Of a DNA stretch of 64,000 bases, positions 9,650-19,339 are shown piece after piece (within the stretch, counting starts at the first letter, position 1; each line of letters opens with the position of its first letter). A program made the translations under genes and the position numbers. The notes under the pieces are model-generated. The model was not told where the DNA came from, did no database searches, and saw only the letters and a program-made list of their open reading frames with translations. This stretch comes from Flavobacterium restrictum. GTDB lineage: Bacteria > Bacteroidota > Bacteroidia > Flavobacteriales > Flavobacteriaceae. The stretch is taken from NCBI RefSeq assembly GCF_007097245.1, contig NZ_VJZT01000003.1, positions 1-64,000 on the forward strand, written 5' to 3'.

Positions 9650-11539
9650 ATGTGTGCCATTAGTGGAATAGTAAATTGGTTAGGAACTAAAGAGTCAGAT
9701 AAAACAAAAGTGATCACATCGTTAGCCGCAATGGAATATCGTGGGCCTGACTTTTCGGCTATTCAACAAAGAGAATTCACAGTTTTAGGTCATAATCGAT
9801 TAGCTATTGTGGATTTAAACCCAAGATCAAATCAACCAATGACCACTATTGATAATCGTTACACAATTGTTTTTAATGGTGAAATATATAATTATACTAC
9901 TTTAAAAAACGACTTAAAAAGTCAAGGAATAGCATTTAATAGTACCTCCGATACCGAAGTTATATTGAAAGGTTTTGTTAAATATGGTAACTCTTTTATT
10001 GCTAAATTGAGAGGAATGTTTGCTTTTTCAATTTGGGATGAATATACAAAAGAAATGCTACTAGCAAGAGATCGTTTTGGAGAGAAACCTTTTTATTATA
10101 TGTATGAGGAGGGTCTGTCTTTTGCGTTCGCTTCAAATCTTTCTGGGATAGTTGCTTTAACTAATCAAAAATTAAATATTAATAAGCAAGCCGTTTATGA
10201 GTTATTGAGTCAGCAATATATTACTAATGAAAGCTGTATTTATGATGGTATAAAGAAGCTAGCTCCAGGGCATTATATGACTATTACCGCTTCGAATTGT
10301 GTTGTTAATTCATATTGGCAGCTGGATTACAGCGATAAATTAGATTTAAGTTATGAGGAAAGTAAAAATACGGTTCATCAATTAATATCGGAATCTGTAT
10401 CAGAACAATTGATAGCAGATGTTCCTGTTGGCCTTTTTTTGAGTGGTGGAGTGGATTCTTCTATTATAGCTGCTGTGTCTTCTAAAAAGAAAAAAGATAT
10501 TACTGCAATCACAATGTCTACGCCGGACGATAAAAAGTTTGATGAAGCAGAAGCAGCTTCTTTTATCGCTATAAAATTAAAAATTAATCATAAAATTGTT
10601 TTTCTTGACAAAAGTTGTGTCAATGAACTTCCTTATATCTTAAAAAATATTGAGCCACTGGCAGATGTCTCTTTAATTCCAACTATGGCAATCGCTAGAG
10701 AAGCTAAAAATGATTTTAAAGTAATGCTTTCGGGGGATGGGGGTGATGAAATTTTTGGAGGTTACAAGCAGCCGGTACTTTTCAATCAAACAAATTTTAA
10801 AGAGACAGTTTGGTCAAAAAGACTGGCGAGTTTGGTTGTTAAAAACACGCATTATTTCCCTTTTAATTATTTAGAGTCTAAAATAAATGATGAGCGAATT
10901 TATAAATGGGGAGGTTTAGATACTTATTTTTCAAAACTAATACTGCAGCCCAGACAAGGAAAGAAAATACTAAAAACAACACAAATTTTAAAAAACTCAA
11001 ATGAATTTTATTTGAATCAAGCTATTAATTTTACATCAGATGAAGCTGATAAATTGTTGTATGTAGGTGTAAAATCAAAACTTGTAGGCGATTTTTTGTA
11101 CAAGATGGATAGTGGTAATATGCATGCTGGGATAGAGTCTCGTGCCCCTTTTTTAGACCATCGTATTGTTGATTTTACGGCTAAACTGCGAATAAAACAA
11201 TTAATGCCTAACGGAATTGATAAAGAAATTTTGAAAAGTATTGGAACAGAATACCTGCCTAAAGAGGTTTTTTTAAATCCTAAAAAAGGATTTTCGATAC
11301 CTTATTATGAATATCTTAAGACAAGTTGGGGCATACTGTTAGAGAAGTTTATAAAAGAAGGAATATCTTCGGAATTGGGTTTAATTGAACCAAATTGCGT
11401 TTTAGAATTAGTCAAAATATACCGATTGAAACCTAGTTTTAAAATAGGAAAGTTACTGTATAGCATTTTGGTTTTTGAAATATGGTTGCGTGTTTTTCAT
11501 TTAAAGATGGATCCTAATGAAATTAATTTGAATGTATAA
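9650..11539 (+). CDS. asnB: Asparagine synthase (glutamine-hydrolysing)-like amidotransferase
   Basis: This 629-residue enzyme has both AsnB domains. The N-terminal Ntn glutaminase starts with MCAISGI, so Cys2 is the nucleophile after Met removal; RGPD and NGEIYN follow at the expected places. The C-terminal ATP-pyrophosphatase domain has the P-loop LSGGVDSS near residue 264 and SGDGGDE near 363. Length is normal for the family. In polysaccharide loci such enzymes often amidate a uronic acid of the glycan rather than make free asparagine, and its place between a GT4 and an FkbM gene favours that. Biochemically the two uses cannot be told apart here. Confidence 0.9.
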   Translation: MCAISGIVNWLGTKESDKTKVITSLAAMEYRGPDFSAIQQREFTVLGHNRLAIVDLNPRSNQPMTTIDNRYTIVFNGEIYNYTTLKNDLKSQGIAFNSTSDTEVILKGFVKYGNSFIAKLRGMFAFSIWDEYTKEMLLARDRFGEKPFYYMYEEGLSFAFASNLSGIVALTNQKLNINKQAVYELLSQQYITNESCIYDGIKKLAPGHYMTITASNCVVNSYWQLDYSDKLDLSYEESKNTVHQLISESVSEQLIADVPVGLFLSGGVDSSIIAAVSSKKKKDITAITMSTPDDKKFDEAEAASFIAIKLKINHKIVFLDKSCVNELPYILKNIEPLADVSLIPTMAIAREAKNDFKVMLSGDGGDEIFGGYKQPVLFNQTNFKETVWSKRLASLVVKNTHYFPFNYLESKINDERIYKWGGLDTYFSKLILQPRQGKKILKTTQILKNSNEFYLNQAINFTSDEADKLLYVGVKSKLVGDFLYKMDSGNMHAGIESRAPFLDHRIVDFTAKLRIKQLMPNGIDKEILKSIGTEYLPKEVFLNPKKGFSIPYYEYLKTSWGILLEKFIKEGISSELGLIEPNCVLELVKIYRLKPSFKIGKLLYSILVFEIWLRVFHLKMDPNEINLNV

Positions 11540-11614
11540 TTATAGAAAAAGTATTTTTGGAATCGAATCATAACAAAAAAAAGTAAGATAAAAATAAAAT
11601 TAAAAAGTCTCAAA

Positions 11615-12322
11615 ATGAATAAAAAATTACAACGATTAGTGAATGCTATCCAAATAAGGTTTATCTCTCCTTTTCGTCACAATTACCTCCCGAAAGAAAA
11701 ACAAGTACTTGTTTATTTAGGGGTACATACTGGAGCTGGATTGGATGAGTTAATACAATCTTATGCCGTTTGTTATGGGTTTGAAGCTAATCCTGAATTA
11801 TATCATTTGTTGCTGAAAAAGTATAAAAAGTATAATAATATCCATATTATTAATGCAGCAGTAACAGATTATAATGGAGTAGTTTCATTTAATATTAGTA
11901 GTAATAACGGAGCCTCATCATCGGTTGGTGCTTTTAAAGCAGGTTGGAATGATAGTATAAAAATGGTTCGTACAATAAAAGTTCCTGCAATACGCCTTTC
12001 TGATTTTTTAAATGAAAAAAGCATTAATTTTATAGATACCTATTGTTCTGATATTCAAGGAAATGATTTGACCGTATTAAAAACATTAGAGTCGCTCATT
12101 AGAGCTAAAAAAATTGGAAGTATATCTTGTGAAACATCCAAAGATAAATATGAAAATATTTATGAGTTAGGCGATAATAGTGAGTCTGGATTCAAAGCAT
12201 TGTTAGGTGAGAATTATTATTTAGCTGCCAAAGGATGGGGGATATTAAAAGATGGAGAGTTTGTTGAGGTAGATGATAATTGGTGGGAAATGGATTGTAA
12301 ATGGAATTTAAAACCAGAATAA
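11615..12322 (+). CDS. FkbM family methyltransferase
   Basis: This 235-residue protein resembles FkbM-type SAM-dependent methyltransferases. YLGVHTGAG near residues 31-39 takes the place of the SAM-binding glycine strand, GFEANP near 54 carries the acidic ribose-binding residue, and DIQGNDLTVL near 149 is the family's DxxG(x)E-type motif with Asn in place of the usual Glu. It would O-methylate a sugar hydroxyl. It is the last gene of the first AT-rich glycan block; a 1.3 kb gap with a broken gene follows. Confidence 0.8.
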   Translation: MNKKLQRLVNAIQIRFISPFRHNYLPKEKQVLVYLGVHTGAGLDELIQSYAVCYGFEANPELYHLLLKKYKKYNNIHIINAAVTDYNGVVSFNISSNNGASSSVGAFKAGWNDSIKMVRTIKVPAIRLSDFLNEKSINFIDTYCSDIQGNDLTVLKTLESLIRAKKIGSISCETSKDKYENIYELGDNSESGFKALLGENYYLAAKGWGILKDGEFVEVDDNWWEMDCKWNLKPE

Positions 12323-12814
12323 ATAGTGTATTGCTTTTGTTTAGTAAAAATATTTTAAATCACTTTTTATTAGGAAGAAGTATAAATTATTTTTTAATAT
12401 AAAAGCATTGTTTTGTAATGTTCATTTGTTATTTTATATTTTAAAATTACCAATAACTGGAATTATTCGAGGTATTACAATTTTCAATTGCTCAAAAAAA
12501 GTCAGATTTTAGCCCCTAATTTTCTGCTTTTTTTATGGGTTTTAACGATTAAATAAACACGTTACCGATTTTTATTTAGCACTGAAGAAAGGATTAGGAA
12601 GTAGCTGTTTTTTTGCACAGAGTCTTTTTTAATCGAAATATACTTTTTTTATCTTTTCTACAAGAACAAGACTTTTTTTTGATATATCAAGATGTAATGA
12701 GAACAAGGTCAAGACGTTGTTTGCATTGCGTCAAGACGAATTGAACCTAATGAAGTTGTCTTTTTTACATAAAAAAAGATATCGGACACTGGAATATCCT
12801 TGGTCTTACAATAA
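12323..12814. other. Non-coding AT-rich stretch after first glycan block
   Basis: There is no gene I can support here on either strand. The octamer TCAAGACG occurs twice, at about 12710 and 12731, and long T-runs are frequent. It looks like decayed DNA between two parts of the polysaccharide locus. No transposase remnant or clear terminator was recognised. Confidence 0.5.
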
Positions 12815-13214
12815 TCAATCGCAATTGATTATGAGTTTCTTGTCATTTTTATTGAAGGACAAACCTACTAGCATCGTGAGTAGCTTTTTAGCAGGACGGA
12901 ATAAAATATGTCTTTTGGTGATAGCTGCGCTTCTGAAGCTATTTCCTTTTCCTCGGAACTAATTCCAACCTGAAAATTGCCTAACCGTCGCAGTTTTACT
13001 ATACAACCTTGGTCTAATTCACTAGCAATATTGTGCTCAAGCGACAATAAAACTGCGTAACAGTCCGAAGCGGTAACGGTGCATTGGTAGGGAATCAACT
13101 CTACGAGTCTATTCAAACCGACTTCGTTATCTGCTTTTTCAGCGACATAAAATTTTTCGGGAGCCTTGAATCTCTCGGGTTCTTCCTTGGAAGAATTTGA
13201 CACTTAATATTCAT
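12815..13214 (-). pseudogene. HU_rel (histone-like DNA-binding) gene with two frameshifts
   Basis: Three minus-strand frames join into one HU-related protein of about 133 residues. Frame one starts at the ATG 13214-13212 and reads MNIKCQILPRKNPRDSRLPK, the standard HU_rel N-terminus. The frame must change at the A5 run (13153-13157 on the + strand as T5) to reach KFYVAEKADNEVGLNRL and the core through LRRLGNFQVGISSE. It changes again at the A4 run (12913-12916) to reach HILFRPAKKLLTMLVGL and a TGA at 12815. Restoring one A at each run gives PKKFYV and SPKRHILFRPAKK, both family-like. It is either a dead gene or homopolymer sequencing errors. HU_rel proteins are nucleoid-type DNA binders of Bacteroidota. 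Confidence 0.75.
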
Positions 13215-13283
13215 TTTTGGTATTAAATGGTTATATATAAAATTTCACTTTAGTATACTTGTTAAAGTAGCTAACTGACTTAA

Positions 13284-13291
13284 CAAAGATA
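13284..13291 (-). promoter_or_regulatory. -7 box for the HU_rel pseudogene
   Basis: On the minus strand this reads TATCTTTG, matching the Bacteroidota -7 consensus TAnnTTTG, about 70 bp upstream of the HU_rel start codon. A TTG lies 15 bp further upstream, closer than the usual 19-21 bp, so the match is partial. Confidence 0.3.
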
Positions 13292-13438
13292 ACTTCAATT
13301 TGTGGTCAATAATACTATACTTATTCACAAACGAAGCTAGTTTTAACAAAACAGTGTAAACAAACGGGTTTATTATATTTTTAAAGTTGGCTTAAATGCT
13401 TAAAAACGAAATTGTAAATATGATTTTTTAATCATTCA

Positions 13439-13497
13439 GTTCTCGGTGCAATTTATATTTTTAAGCAGTCGCTTTAAAATAAAAATCACTTGAACAA
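13439..13497 (+). repeat. Solitary decayed copy of the 65-bp palindromic unit
   Basis: It starts GTTCTCGGTGCAATTTATA and ends near ATCACTTGAAC, matching the two ends of the hairpin units at 18.8, 29.1 and 29.9 kb. The centre still folds: TTTTAAGC, a four-base loop AGTC, then GCTTTAAAA. The terminal TGACG is lost, so it looks like an old inactive copy. Confidence 0.7.
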
Positions 13498-13658
13498 ATG
13501 TTTGGTGCTCAACGTTTTTTTTTATTTAGGGACTTCTGTTCGAATGATTTCTGCTTGTAAAGAGGACAAACTATAGAATCAAAAATCGTTTATTAATTTT
13601 AAAAATTATTTCATTCGGTATTTATAAAAAAGTATTTTTACAGCTTGATACTAGTATA

Positions 13659-14327
13659 ATGAAAACAATCGCAATAATTCCAGCACGTGGCGGATCAAAA
13701 CGACTATTGCATAAAAACGCCTTGTTGCTGGATGGAATACCCTTGGTAGCACATAGTATTTTATATGCACAGCAAAATCATTTGATTATAGATGAAATTT
13801 ATGTTTCGACAGATGATAATGAAATAAAAAAAATAGCTTTACAATATGGTGCTAAAGTGATTGATAGACCTCCTAGTATTTCGGGAAGTTTTGAACCAAC
13901 AATAACTGCATTGCAACATACATTACAGCATGTTGATTCCCTTATTTCAACAATAGTTTTATTGCAGCCAACCAATCCATTACGTCCAAAAAACTTGCTG
14001 AAAGAGGCTTTTAATTGTTTTGAGAATAACGACTGTGATAGTTTATTTACGGTTACTAGAAATCATAATAAACTAGGTAAAATAATAGAAAATAAATATT
14101 ATCCCTTTAATTATAGTTTTGGGCAACGCAGTCAAGATTTGGAACCTCTTTATTTTGAAAATGGATTGTTGTATATTACTAAAGCTGCATTTATTTTAGA
14201 GCATAAAATTATTACAGAAAATGCATTTCCTTTGGAAGTAAATCATATTTTTGCTTCAGTTGATATCGACACACAAGATGATTTTGAATATGCGACGTAT
14301 TTAATTAAGAAAGAGTCTCGACTGTGA
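13659..14327 (+). CDS. neuA: Acylneuraminate cytidylyltransferase (CMP-nonulosonate synthetase)
   Basis: This 222-residue enzyme activates a nonulosonic acid with CTP to give the CMP-sugar used by sialyltransferases. The N-terminal CTP-binding motif IPARGGSKRLLHKN sits at residues 6-19. VSTDD near 52 and LLQPTNPLR near 103 are also family hallmarks. The length matches cytidylyltransferases without an extra domain. It lies 59 bp upstream of neuB and shares its strand. Whether the substrate is Neu5Ac or legionaminic acid depends on the NeuB/NeuC pair; pseudaminate is less likely. No dedicated promoter was found in the AT-rich leader. Confidence 0.9.
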   Translation: MKTIAIIPARGGSKRLLHKNALLLDGIPLVAHSILYAQQNHLIIDEIYVSTDDNEIKKIALQYGAKVIDRPPSISGSFEPTITALQHTLQHVDSLISTIVLLQPTNPLRPKNLLKEAFNCFENNDCDSLFTVTRNHNKLGKIIENKYYPFNYSFGQRSQDLEPLYFENGLLYITKAAFILEHKIITENAFPLEVNHIFASVDIDTQDDFEYATYLIKKESRL

Positions 14328-14386
14328 ATATAATTAAAAAGGTATTATTATCTTGAGTTCAATAAAACATAACTTATAATTCATTT

Positions 14387-15427
14387 ATGAATCCATACAT
14401 AACAATAGCAGGTAGGAAAATAGGAATAGACTATCCACCACTAGTAATAGCCGAAATAGGCATTAATCACGAAGGCTCTTTAGCAATTGCAAAAGCTATG
14501 GTAGATGCTGCTTTTAGAGCAGGAGTTGAAATGGTGAAACATCAGACCCATATTGTTGCTGATGAAATGAATGGTGCTGCCAAAAAAGTTATACCAGGAA
14601 ATGCCAATGTTTCGATATATGAAATTATGGAACGTTGCTCCTTGAACGAATCTGATGAGTTAGCACTAAAAGGATATGTTGAAAGTAAAGGAATGATATT
14701 TATATCAACTCCATTTTCTCGAGCTGCAGCTGAACGATTGAAAAAATTTGATATTCCTGCCTATAAAATTGGTTCAGGTGAATGTAATAATTATCCTCTT
14801 TTAGAGCATATTGCGTCTTTTGGTAAGCCTGTTATATTGAGTACTGGGATGAATACTATTGCGAGTATACAAAAGGCGGTTGCTATTTTTGATAAATACA
14901 ATGTTCCAGTTGCCATACTCCACACAACCAATTTATACCCAACTCCAATTCATTTGGTTCGTTTAGGCGCTATGACTCAAATGCACGAAGCCTTTCCTGA
15001 AAAAGTATTTGGGCTATCTGATCATACTTTAAATAATAATGCTTGTTTGGGAGCGGTAGCTTTAGGTGCGAGTATTTTAGAACGCCATTTCACTGATCAC
15101 ATGCAACGAATTGGTCCTGATATTATATGTAGTATGGATGAACAAGCAACTGCCGATTTGGTATTGAATTCCAATGAAATATGGCAGATGCGTGGTGGTG
15201 TTAAAGCTCCTGCTCTTGAAGAACAAGTGACTATAGATTTTGCCTTTGCCACGGTTTGTACTATTCAACCTATTAACAAAGGCGAGGTACTATCCAAAGA
15301 AAATATTTGGGTAAAACGACCTGGTACTGGAAAGATTTTAGCAGAAAATTATAATATAGTTTTAGGGAAAATAGCTTTAAGAGATATTGGCAATGACGAG
15401 CAACTTGATTTTGTAGATTTTGAGTAA
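14387..15427 (+). CDS. neuB: N-acetylneuraminate (or legionaminate) synthase
   Basis: This 346-residue enzyme condenses PEP with ManNAc (or the 6-deoxy diamino analogue) to form a nonulosonic acid. The TIM barrel shows [12 protein letters not shown] near residue 21, KIGSGECNN near 127 and LSTGMNT near 145. The metal-binding [19 protein letters not shown] near 233 is of the NeuB/LegI type rather than PseI. A C-terminal antifreeze-like SAF domain (KRPGTG region, about 285-346) completes the family layout. It overlaps neuC by 8 bp. The adjacent 2-epimerase favours the ManNAc route. Confidence 0.92.
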   Translation: MNPYITIAGRKIGIDYPPLVIAEIGINHEGSLAIAKAMVDAAFRAGVEMVKHQTHIVADEMNGAAKKVIPGNANVSIYEIMERCSLNESDELALKGYVESKGMIFISTPFSRAAAERLKKFDIPAYKIGSGECNNYPLLEHIASFGKPVILSTGMNTIASIQKAVAIFDKYNVPVAILHTTNLYPTPIHLVRLGAMTQMHEAFPEKVFGLSDHTLNNNACLGAVALGASILERHFTDHMQRIGPDIICSMDEQATADLVLNSNEIWQMRGGVKAPALEEQVTIDFAFATVCTIQPINKGEVLSKENIWVKRPGTGKILAENYNIVLGKIALRDIGNDEQLDFVDFE

Positions 15428-16550
15428 GCCTAAAAAAATCCTTTTCTTAACTGGAACTCGTGCTGATTTTGGTAAGATAAAATCTTTGATTGCCATACTT
15501 GAGGAGGAACAGTCTTTTTTGGTACATGTATTTGTAACGGGTATGCATCTATTACATGAATACGGCTACACTCTAATAGAAATTGAAAGATGTAACTATA
15601 AAAACGTACATACTTTTGAAAATCATACGCATGAAAGTACGATGGATTTAACTTTAGCTAAAACCATTGAAGGATTATCGCAATACGTAAAAGAATGTGA
15701 GCTAGATATGATTGTGATTCACGGCGATAGGGTAGAGGCTTTGGCAGGTGCCATAGTAGGTTCTTTAAATAATATTTTGGTGGCGCACATAGAAGGCGGT
15801 GAAGTTTCAGGGACTATCGACGAATTGATTCGTCATGCAACAAGTAAAATGAGTCATGTTCATTTTGTGGCTAATGAGGCAGCCAAAAATAGGCTAATTC
15901 AAATGGGAGAATTAGCAACAGCTGTTTTTACAATAGGTTCGCCTGATTTTGATAGTATGTTAGCAACAAATTTACCAGCTCTGAATAAAGTGAAGGAATA
16001 TTATGAAATTGAATTTGAAAAGTATGCCATTGTTATGTTTCATCCAGTAACTACAGAAGCACTATTCATGGAGAAATATAGTACTGATTTTGTGAATGCA
16101 TTACTATATGATGATCATAATTATATTGTAATTTTTCCTAATAATGATTTAGGAAGTAAAACTATTATAGCAGCATACGAAAAATTGAAAAGCAACTCGA
16201 GATTCAGGATATTTCCATCCCTACGATTTGAATATTTTTTAACCTTGTTAAAAAATGCTCAATTTATTATTGGTAATAGTAGTGCTGGTATTCGAGAAGC
16301 ACCTCATTACGGAATACCTGTTATCAATATTGGTACCAGACAACATAATCGTTCGTCTAATACTGCTATACTTAATGTGAATTATTCTAAAAAAAGTATC
16401 ATTAGCGTGCTTTCAACAATTGATTTGTATCAAGCATTACATAGCAATGAGGATTATGGCTCTGGAAATAGTGCACAATTATTTTTACAAACTTTAAAAG
16501 CTTCTTCAATTTGGAAATTAAATCACCAAAAACAATTCAGAGATATTTGA
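15420..16550 (+). CDS. neuC: UDP-sugar 2-epimerase, hydrolysing (NeuC/LegG type)
   Basis: This 376-residue enzyme converts UDP-GlcNAc to ManNAc plus UDP (NeuC), or the diacetylbacillosamine analogue (LegG). The family pattern is present: [16 protein letters not shown] at the start, [11 protein letters not shown] near 102, [14 protein letters not shown] near 121 and [11 protein letters not shown] near 287. The start is a TTG at 15420 inside the last codons of neuB; no ATG lies near. The neuA-neuB-neuC order with two short junctions is a complete CMP-sialic acid route from UDP-GlcNAc. No legB/legC/legH genes are present here, so Neu5Ac is favoured but not proven. Confidence 0.9.
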   Translation: MSKPKKILFLTGTRADFGKIKSLIAILEEEQSFLVHVFVTGMHLLHEYGYTLIEIERCNYKNVHTFENHTHESTMDLTLAKTIEGLSQYVKECELDMIVIHGDRVEALAGAIVGSLNNILVAHIEGGEVSGTIDELIRHATSKMSHVHFVANEAAKNRLIQMGELATAVFTIGSPDFDSMLATNLPALNKVKEYYEIEFEKYAIVMFHPVTTEALFMEKYSTDFVNALLYDDHNYIVIFPNNDLGSKTIIAAYEKLKSNSRFRIFPSLRFEYFLTLLKNAQFIIGNSSAGIREAPHYGIPVINIGTRQHNRSSNTAILNVNYSKKSIISVLSTIDLYQALHSNEDYGSGNSAQLFLQTLKASSIWKLNHQKQFRDI

Positions 16551-16645
16551 TTATTTTTTTTAAGAATTATAGTATTAACTTAATGTTCTTTTCTTTATAA
16601 AACGTTTGTATAGAGCATATATAAACAAACAAAAACATACAAATT

Positions 16646-17323
16646 TTGGAAAATAATTATTTAAAACAGCTACAGAAAGAGTTTTTAGTACGAAAAGAGT
16701 CCGCTTTTCGGTTTGGAAGCATGGGAGACGGTGGCTATTATATTTCGCCCAAAAATATACTTGAGGCGGATATTCTGTTTAGTGGAGGTATCTCGTCCAA
16801 TACTGAATTTGAGTATGATGTGTTTCGTTATAATAAAAATATTCAAATTGTTATGGTGGATCCTACCGTTTCTAGAACAAAGTTAGCAGCAAAGGCAGTA
16901 CTACGCTCTTTTTTAGGAAAAAGCGAGAAATTACGGTATGGTATAAATACGTTGGTTTTTATGTTGATGCTTCGATCTGGTAGAGCATGGCACATCAAGA
17001 AATGGTTGTCTAATTCAACTGGGATTTTAGATTGTATAAAAGAAAAAACAACTATTTTAGAAAACCAAAAGATACTCCTAAAGCTGGATATTGAAGGGAG
17101 TGAATATGATTTGCTAGACGAAATTCTAACCCATCTTCATTTGTTTAATTGTATGGTATTTGAATTTCATGATTTAGATAAACAAAATTTAGTATTATAT
17201 GATTTTCTCAATAAATGTGCCTTACATTTTGATATGATTCATTTGGAAGTTAACCCTTGTGGAGGATTTTCAAAAAACGGACAGCCCAAAGTGGTGGAAT
17301 TGTCATTAGAAAGAAGACTTTAG
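16646..17323 (+). CDS. FkbM-like methyltransferase domain protein
   Basis: This 225-residue protein is related to FkbM methyltransferases through the segment LLKLDIEGSEYDLLDEIL (about residues 145-162). FEFHDLD near 171 takes the place of the usual second acidic motif. The N-terminal half has a Gly-rich GSMGDGGYYIS stretch and LFSGGISSNTEFEYDVF, as in relatives that bind SAM. The start is a TTG at 16646, since the first in-frame ATG lies within the conserved GDGGYY region. It follows neuC by 95 bp and probably modifies a glycan sugar. Activity is inferred. Confidence 0.72.
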   Translation: MENNYLKQLQKEFLVRKESAFRFGSMGDGGYYISPKNILEADILFSGGISSNTEFEYDVFRYNKNIQIVMVDPTVSRTKLAAKAVLRSFLGKSEKLRYGINTLVFMLMLRSGRAWHIKKWLSNSTGILDCIKEKTTILENQKILLKLDIEGSEYDLLDEILTHLHLFNCMVFEFHDLDKQNLVLYDFLNKCALHFDMIHLEVNPCGGFSKNGQPKVVELSLERRL

Positions 17324-17365
17324 TTTTAACTTTATTTTTGTTTATTTTGTTGCTTAAATTAAATT

Positions 17366-18799
17366 ATGTTCTTCAATTCCCAGTCCTTTGCTTTATTTCT
17401 ACCAATCGTTTTTGTACTGTATTGGTTTGTTTTTAATAAAACCAAAAATGCGCAAAACGCCTTGCTTATTGTGGCGAGTTATTATTTTTATTCCTGTTGG
17501 GATTGGCGGTTTTTATTTTTGTTGGTGTTCTCGACTTTTTTAGATTATTATACGGGGATTCAAATTGAAAAAAGTACCCACGAAAAAACACGTAAATTTT
17601 GGTTTTGGTTGAGTATTAGTGTTAATCTTGGATTTCTAGGTATTTTTAAATACTACAATTTTTTTGCCGTTTCGTTTTCGGAATTAGTCGGTGGTTTTGG
17701 ATTTCAGGTGAGTCCCCTGCTCGTTCAAGTCATATTGCCTGTTGGGATTTCTTTTTATACGTTTCACGGATTGTCGTATGTGATTGATATTTATTACAAA
17801 CGCATCAAAGCCGAGCGAAATTTTGTTGATTATTCGCTATTTGTGAGTTATTTTCCGCTGTTAGTGGCTGGTCCAATAGAAAGAGCCACTCATTTATTGC
17901 CACAAGTAAAAGTAAAAAGAACCTTTGATTTTGACAAAGCCAAAGAAGGAATCTATCAAATCCTATGGGGGCTGCTCAAGAAAGTCGTCATAGCCGATAC
18001 TTGTGCCACGTATGCTAATGCTATTTTTGACCATCAAGCGGGTATGAATTCGTTGTCGTTACTATTAGGAGCGGTATATTTTGCCTTTCAAATTTATGGA
18101 GATTTCTCGGGCTATTCGGATATGGCATTGGGGATGTCCAAACTATTTGGATTGGATTTGTTGCGTAATTTTAATTACCCGTATTTCTCCAGAGACATCG
18201 CCGAGTTTTGGCGTCGTTGGCACATTTCGTTGTCATCTTGGTTTCGGGATTATGTGTATATTCCGTTGGGTGGCAGCAAGGGAAGCAAAGCCAAACAAGT
18301 ACGCAATGTGTTTGTTATTTTCCTGTTGAGTGGTTTTTGGCATGGTGCCAATTGGACGTTTATCGCTTGGGGATTCATCAATGCTTTGTATTTCTTACCG
18401 TTGTTATTGCGGGATAAAAACCGTTCGAATCTGGAAATGGTTTCCTTACATTGGAATTGGAATTCGTTTAAAGACATCTTGCGAATGGTAACCACCTTTG
18501 GACTCACGTGTTTGGCATGGATTTTTTTTAGAGCCAAAACCATACAAGGCGCATTCGATTATATCATTCAAATGGCAAGCAACCGCAAATTTGCCCCACA
18601 GTATTTAGAAAACGAACGCTATAGCTACGAAATTTTGCTGTTATTAGCGGTCTTTATAGCCGTAGAATGGCGTTACAGAAATCAATTAGAACCCTTATCA
18701 GGAAAGTACAGTTGGCTAAAAGTGGGCGTTTGTATCGCTGCTATTGTGGCATTAGGAACGTATTCGGATTATAAAGAGTTTATTTATTTTCAATTCTAG
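17366..18799 (+). CDS. MBOAT O-acyltransferase (AlgI-like)
   Basis: This 477-residue polytopic membrane protein belongs to the AlgI/DltB MBOAT family. Visible motifs are SFYTFHGLSYVIDIY near 129, FAFQIYGDFSGYSDMALG near 233 and FWRRWHISLSSWFRDYVYIPLGG near 269. The catalytic His lies in GFWHGANWTF near 325. The family passes acyl (usually acetyl) groups across the inner membrane to a periplasmic SGNH partner that acylates the polysaccharide; the SGNH gene at 19340 is the likely partner. Its TAG stop provides the first base of a palindromic repeat array. Codon use is less AT-rich than in genes before 12.3 kb. Confidence 0.93.
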   Translation: MFFNSQSFALFLPIVFVLYWFVFNKTKNAQNALLIVASYYFYSCWDWRFLFLLVFSTFLDYYTGIQIEKSTHEKTRKFWFWLSISVNLGFLGIFKYYNFFAVSFSELVGGFGFQVSPLLVQVILPVGISFYTFHGLSYVIDIYYKRIKAERNFVDYSLFVSYFPLLVAGPIERATHLLPQVKVKRTFDFDKAKEGIYQILWGLLKKVVIADTCATYANAIFDHQAGMNSLSLLLGAVYFAFQIYGDFSGYSDMALGMSKLFGLDLLRNFNYPYFSRDIAEFWRRWHISLSSWFRDYVYIPLGGSKGSKAKQVRNVFVIFLLSGFWHGANWTFIAWGFINALYFLPLLLRDKNRSNLEMVSLHWNWNSFKDILRMVTTFGLTCLAWIFFRAKTIQGAFDYIIQMASNRKFAPQYLENERYSYEILLLLAVFIAVEWRYRNQLEPLSGKYSWLKVGVCIAAIVALGTYSDYKEFIYFQF

Positions 18800-19296
18800 T
18801 TCTCGGTACAATTTATACCTTTCACGCTGGGCGCATGCAAGGTATAAATCACTCGAAATGACGGGTTCTCGGTACAATTTATATCTTGCACGCTGGGCGC
18901 ATGCAAGGTCTAAATCACTCGAAATGACGGGTTCGCATAACGAGGTTTTATTGATTAACGAGCGTCAGTTCGAGTGGTTTTATATTGTAAAGCGTTAGCT
19001 TTACAATATAAAATTGTATCGAGAACACGGACGGGTTCTCGGTACAATTTATACCTTTCACGCTGGGCGCATGCAAGGTATAAATCACTCGAACTGACGA
19101 GTTCGCACAACGAGGTTTATTTTGTTAACAAGCGTCAGTTCGAGTGGTTTTATGTTGTAAGGCGTTAGTTATACAATATAAAATTGTATCGAGAACTGAC
19201 GGGTTCGCATAACGAGGTTTATTTTGTTAACGAACGTCAGTTCGAGTGATTATATGAAAAATGCGATAGCTTTTTTTATATAATCGTATCGAGAAC
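18799..19296. repeat. Array A of six 62-65 bp palindromic units
   Basis: There are six units. Forward ones (GTTCTCGGTAC...CACTCGAANTGACG) lie at 18799-18863, 18865-18929 and 19035-19099. Reverse ones lie at 18963-19026, 19133-19196 and 19235-19296. The ends are constant but the hairpin arms differ and stay self-complementary, for example TATATTGTAAAGC against GCTTTACAATATA in the unit at 18963. Forward and reverse units are paired across a repeated 33-bp linker containing AACGAGGTTTATT. No ORF is credible here. The array separates the MBOAT gene from its SGNH partner. Confidence 0.9.
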
Positions 19297-19339
19297 AAGG
19301 GGGGGAGCATCCTTTTTAAAAGAAAAACATTAAATTAAA

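Noticed and set aside
12717-12962. 81-residue + strand reading frame
   Set aside because: It overlaps the HU_rel pseudogene on the opposite strand and has no recognisable pattern.
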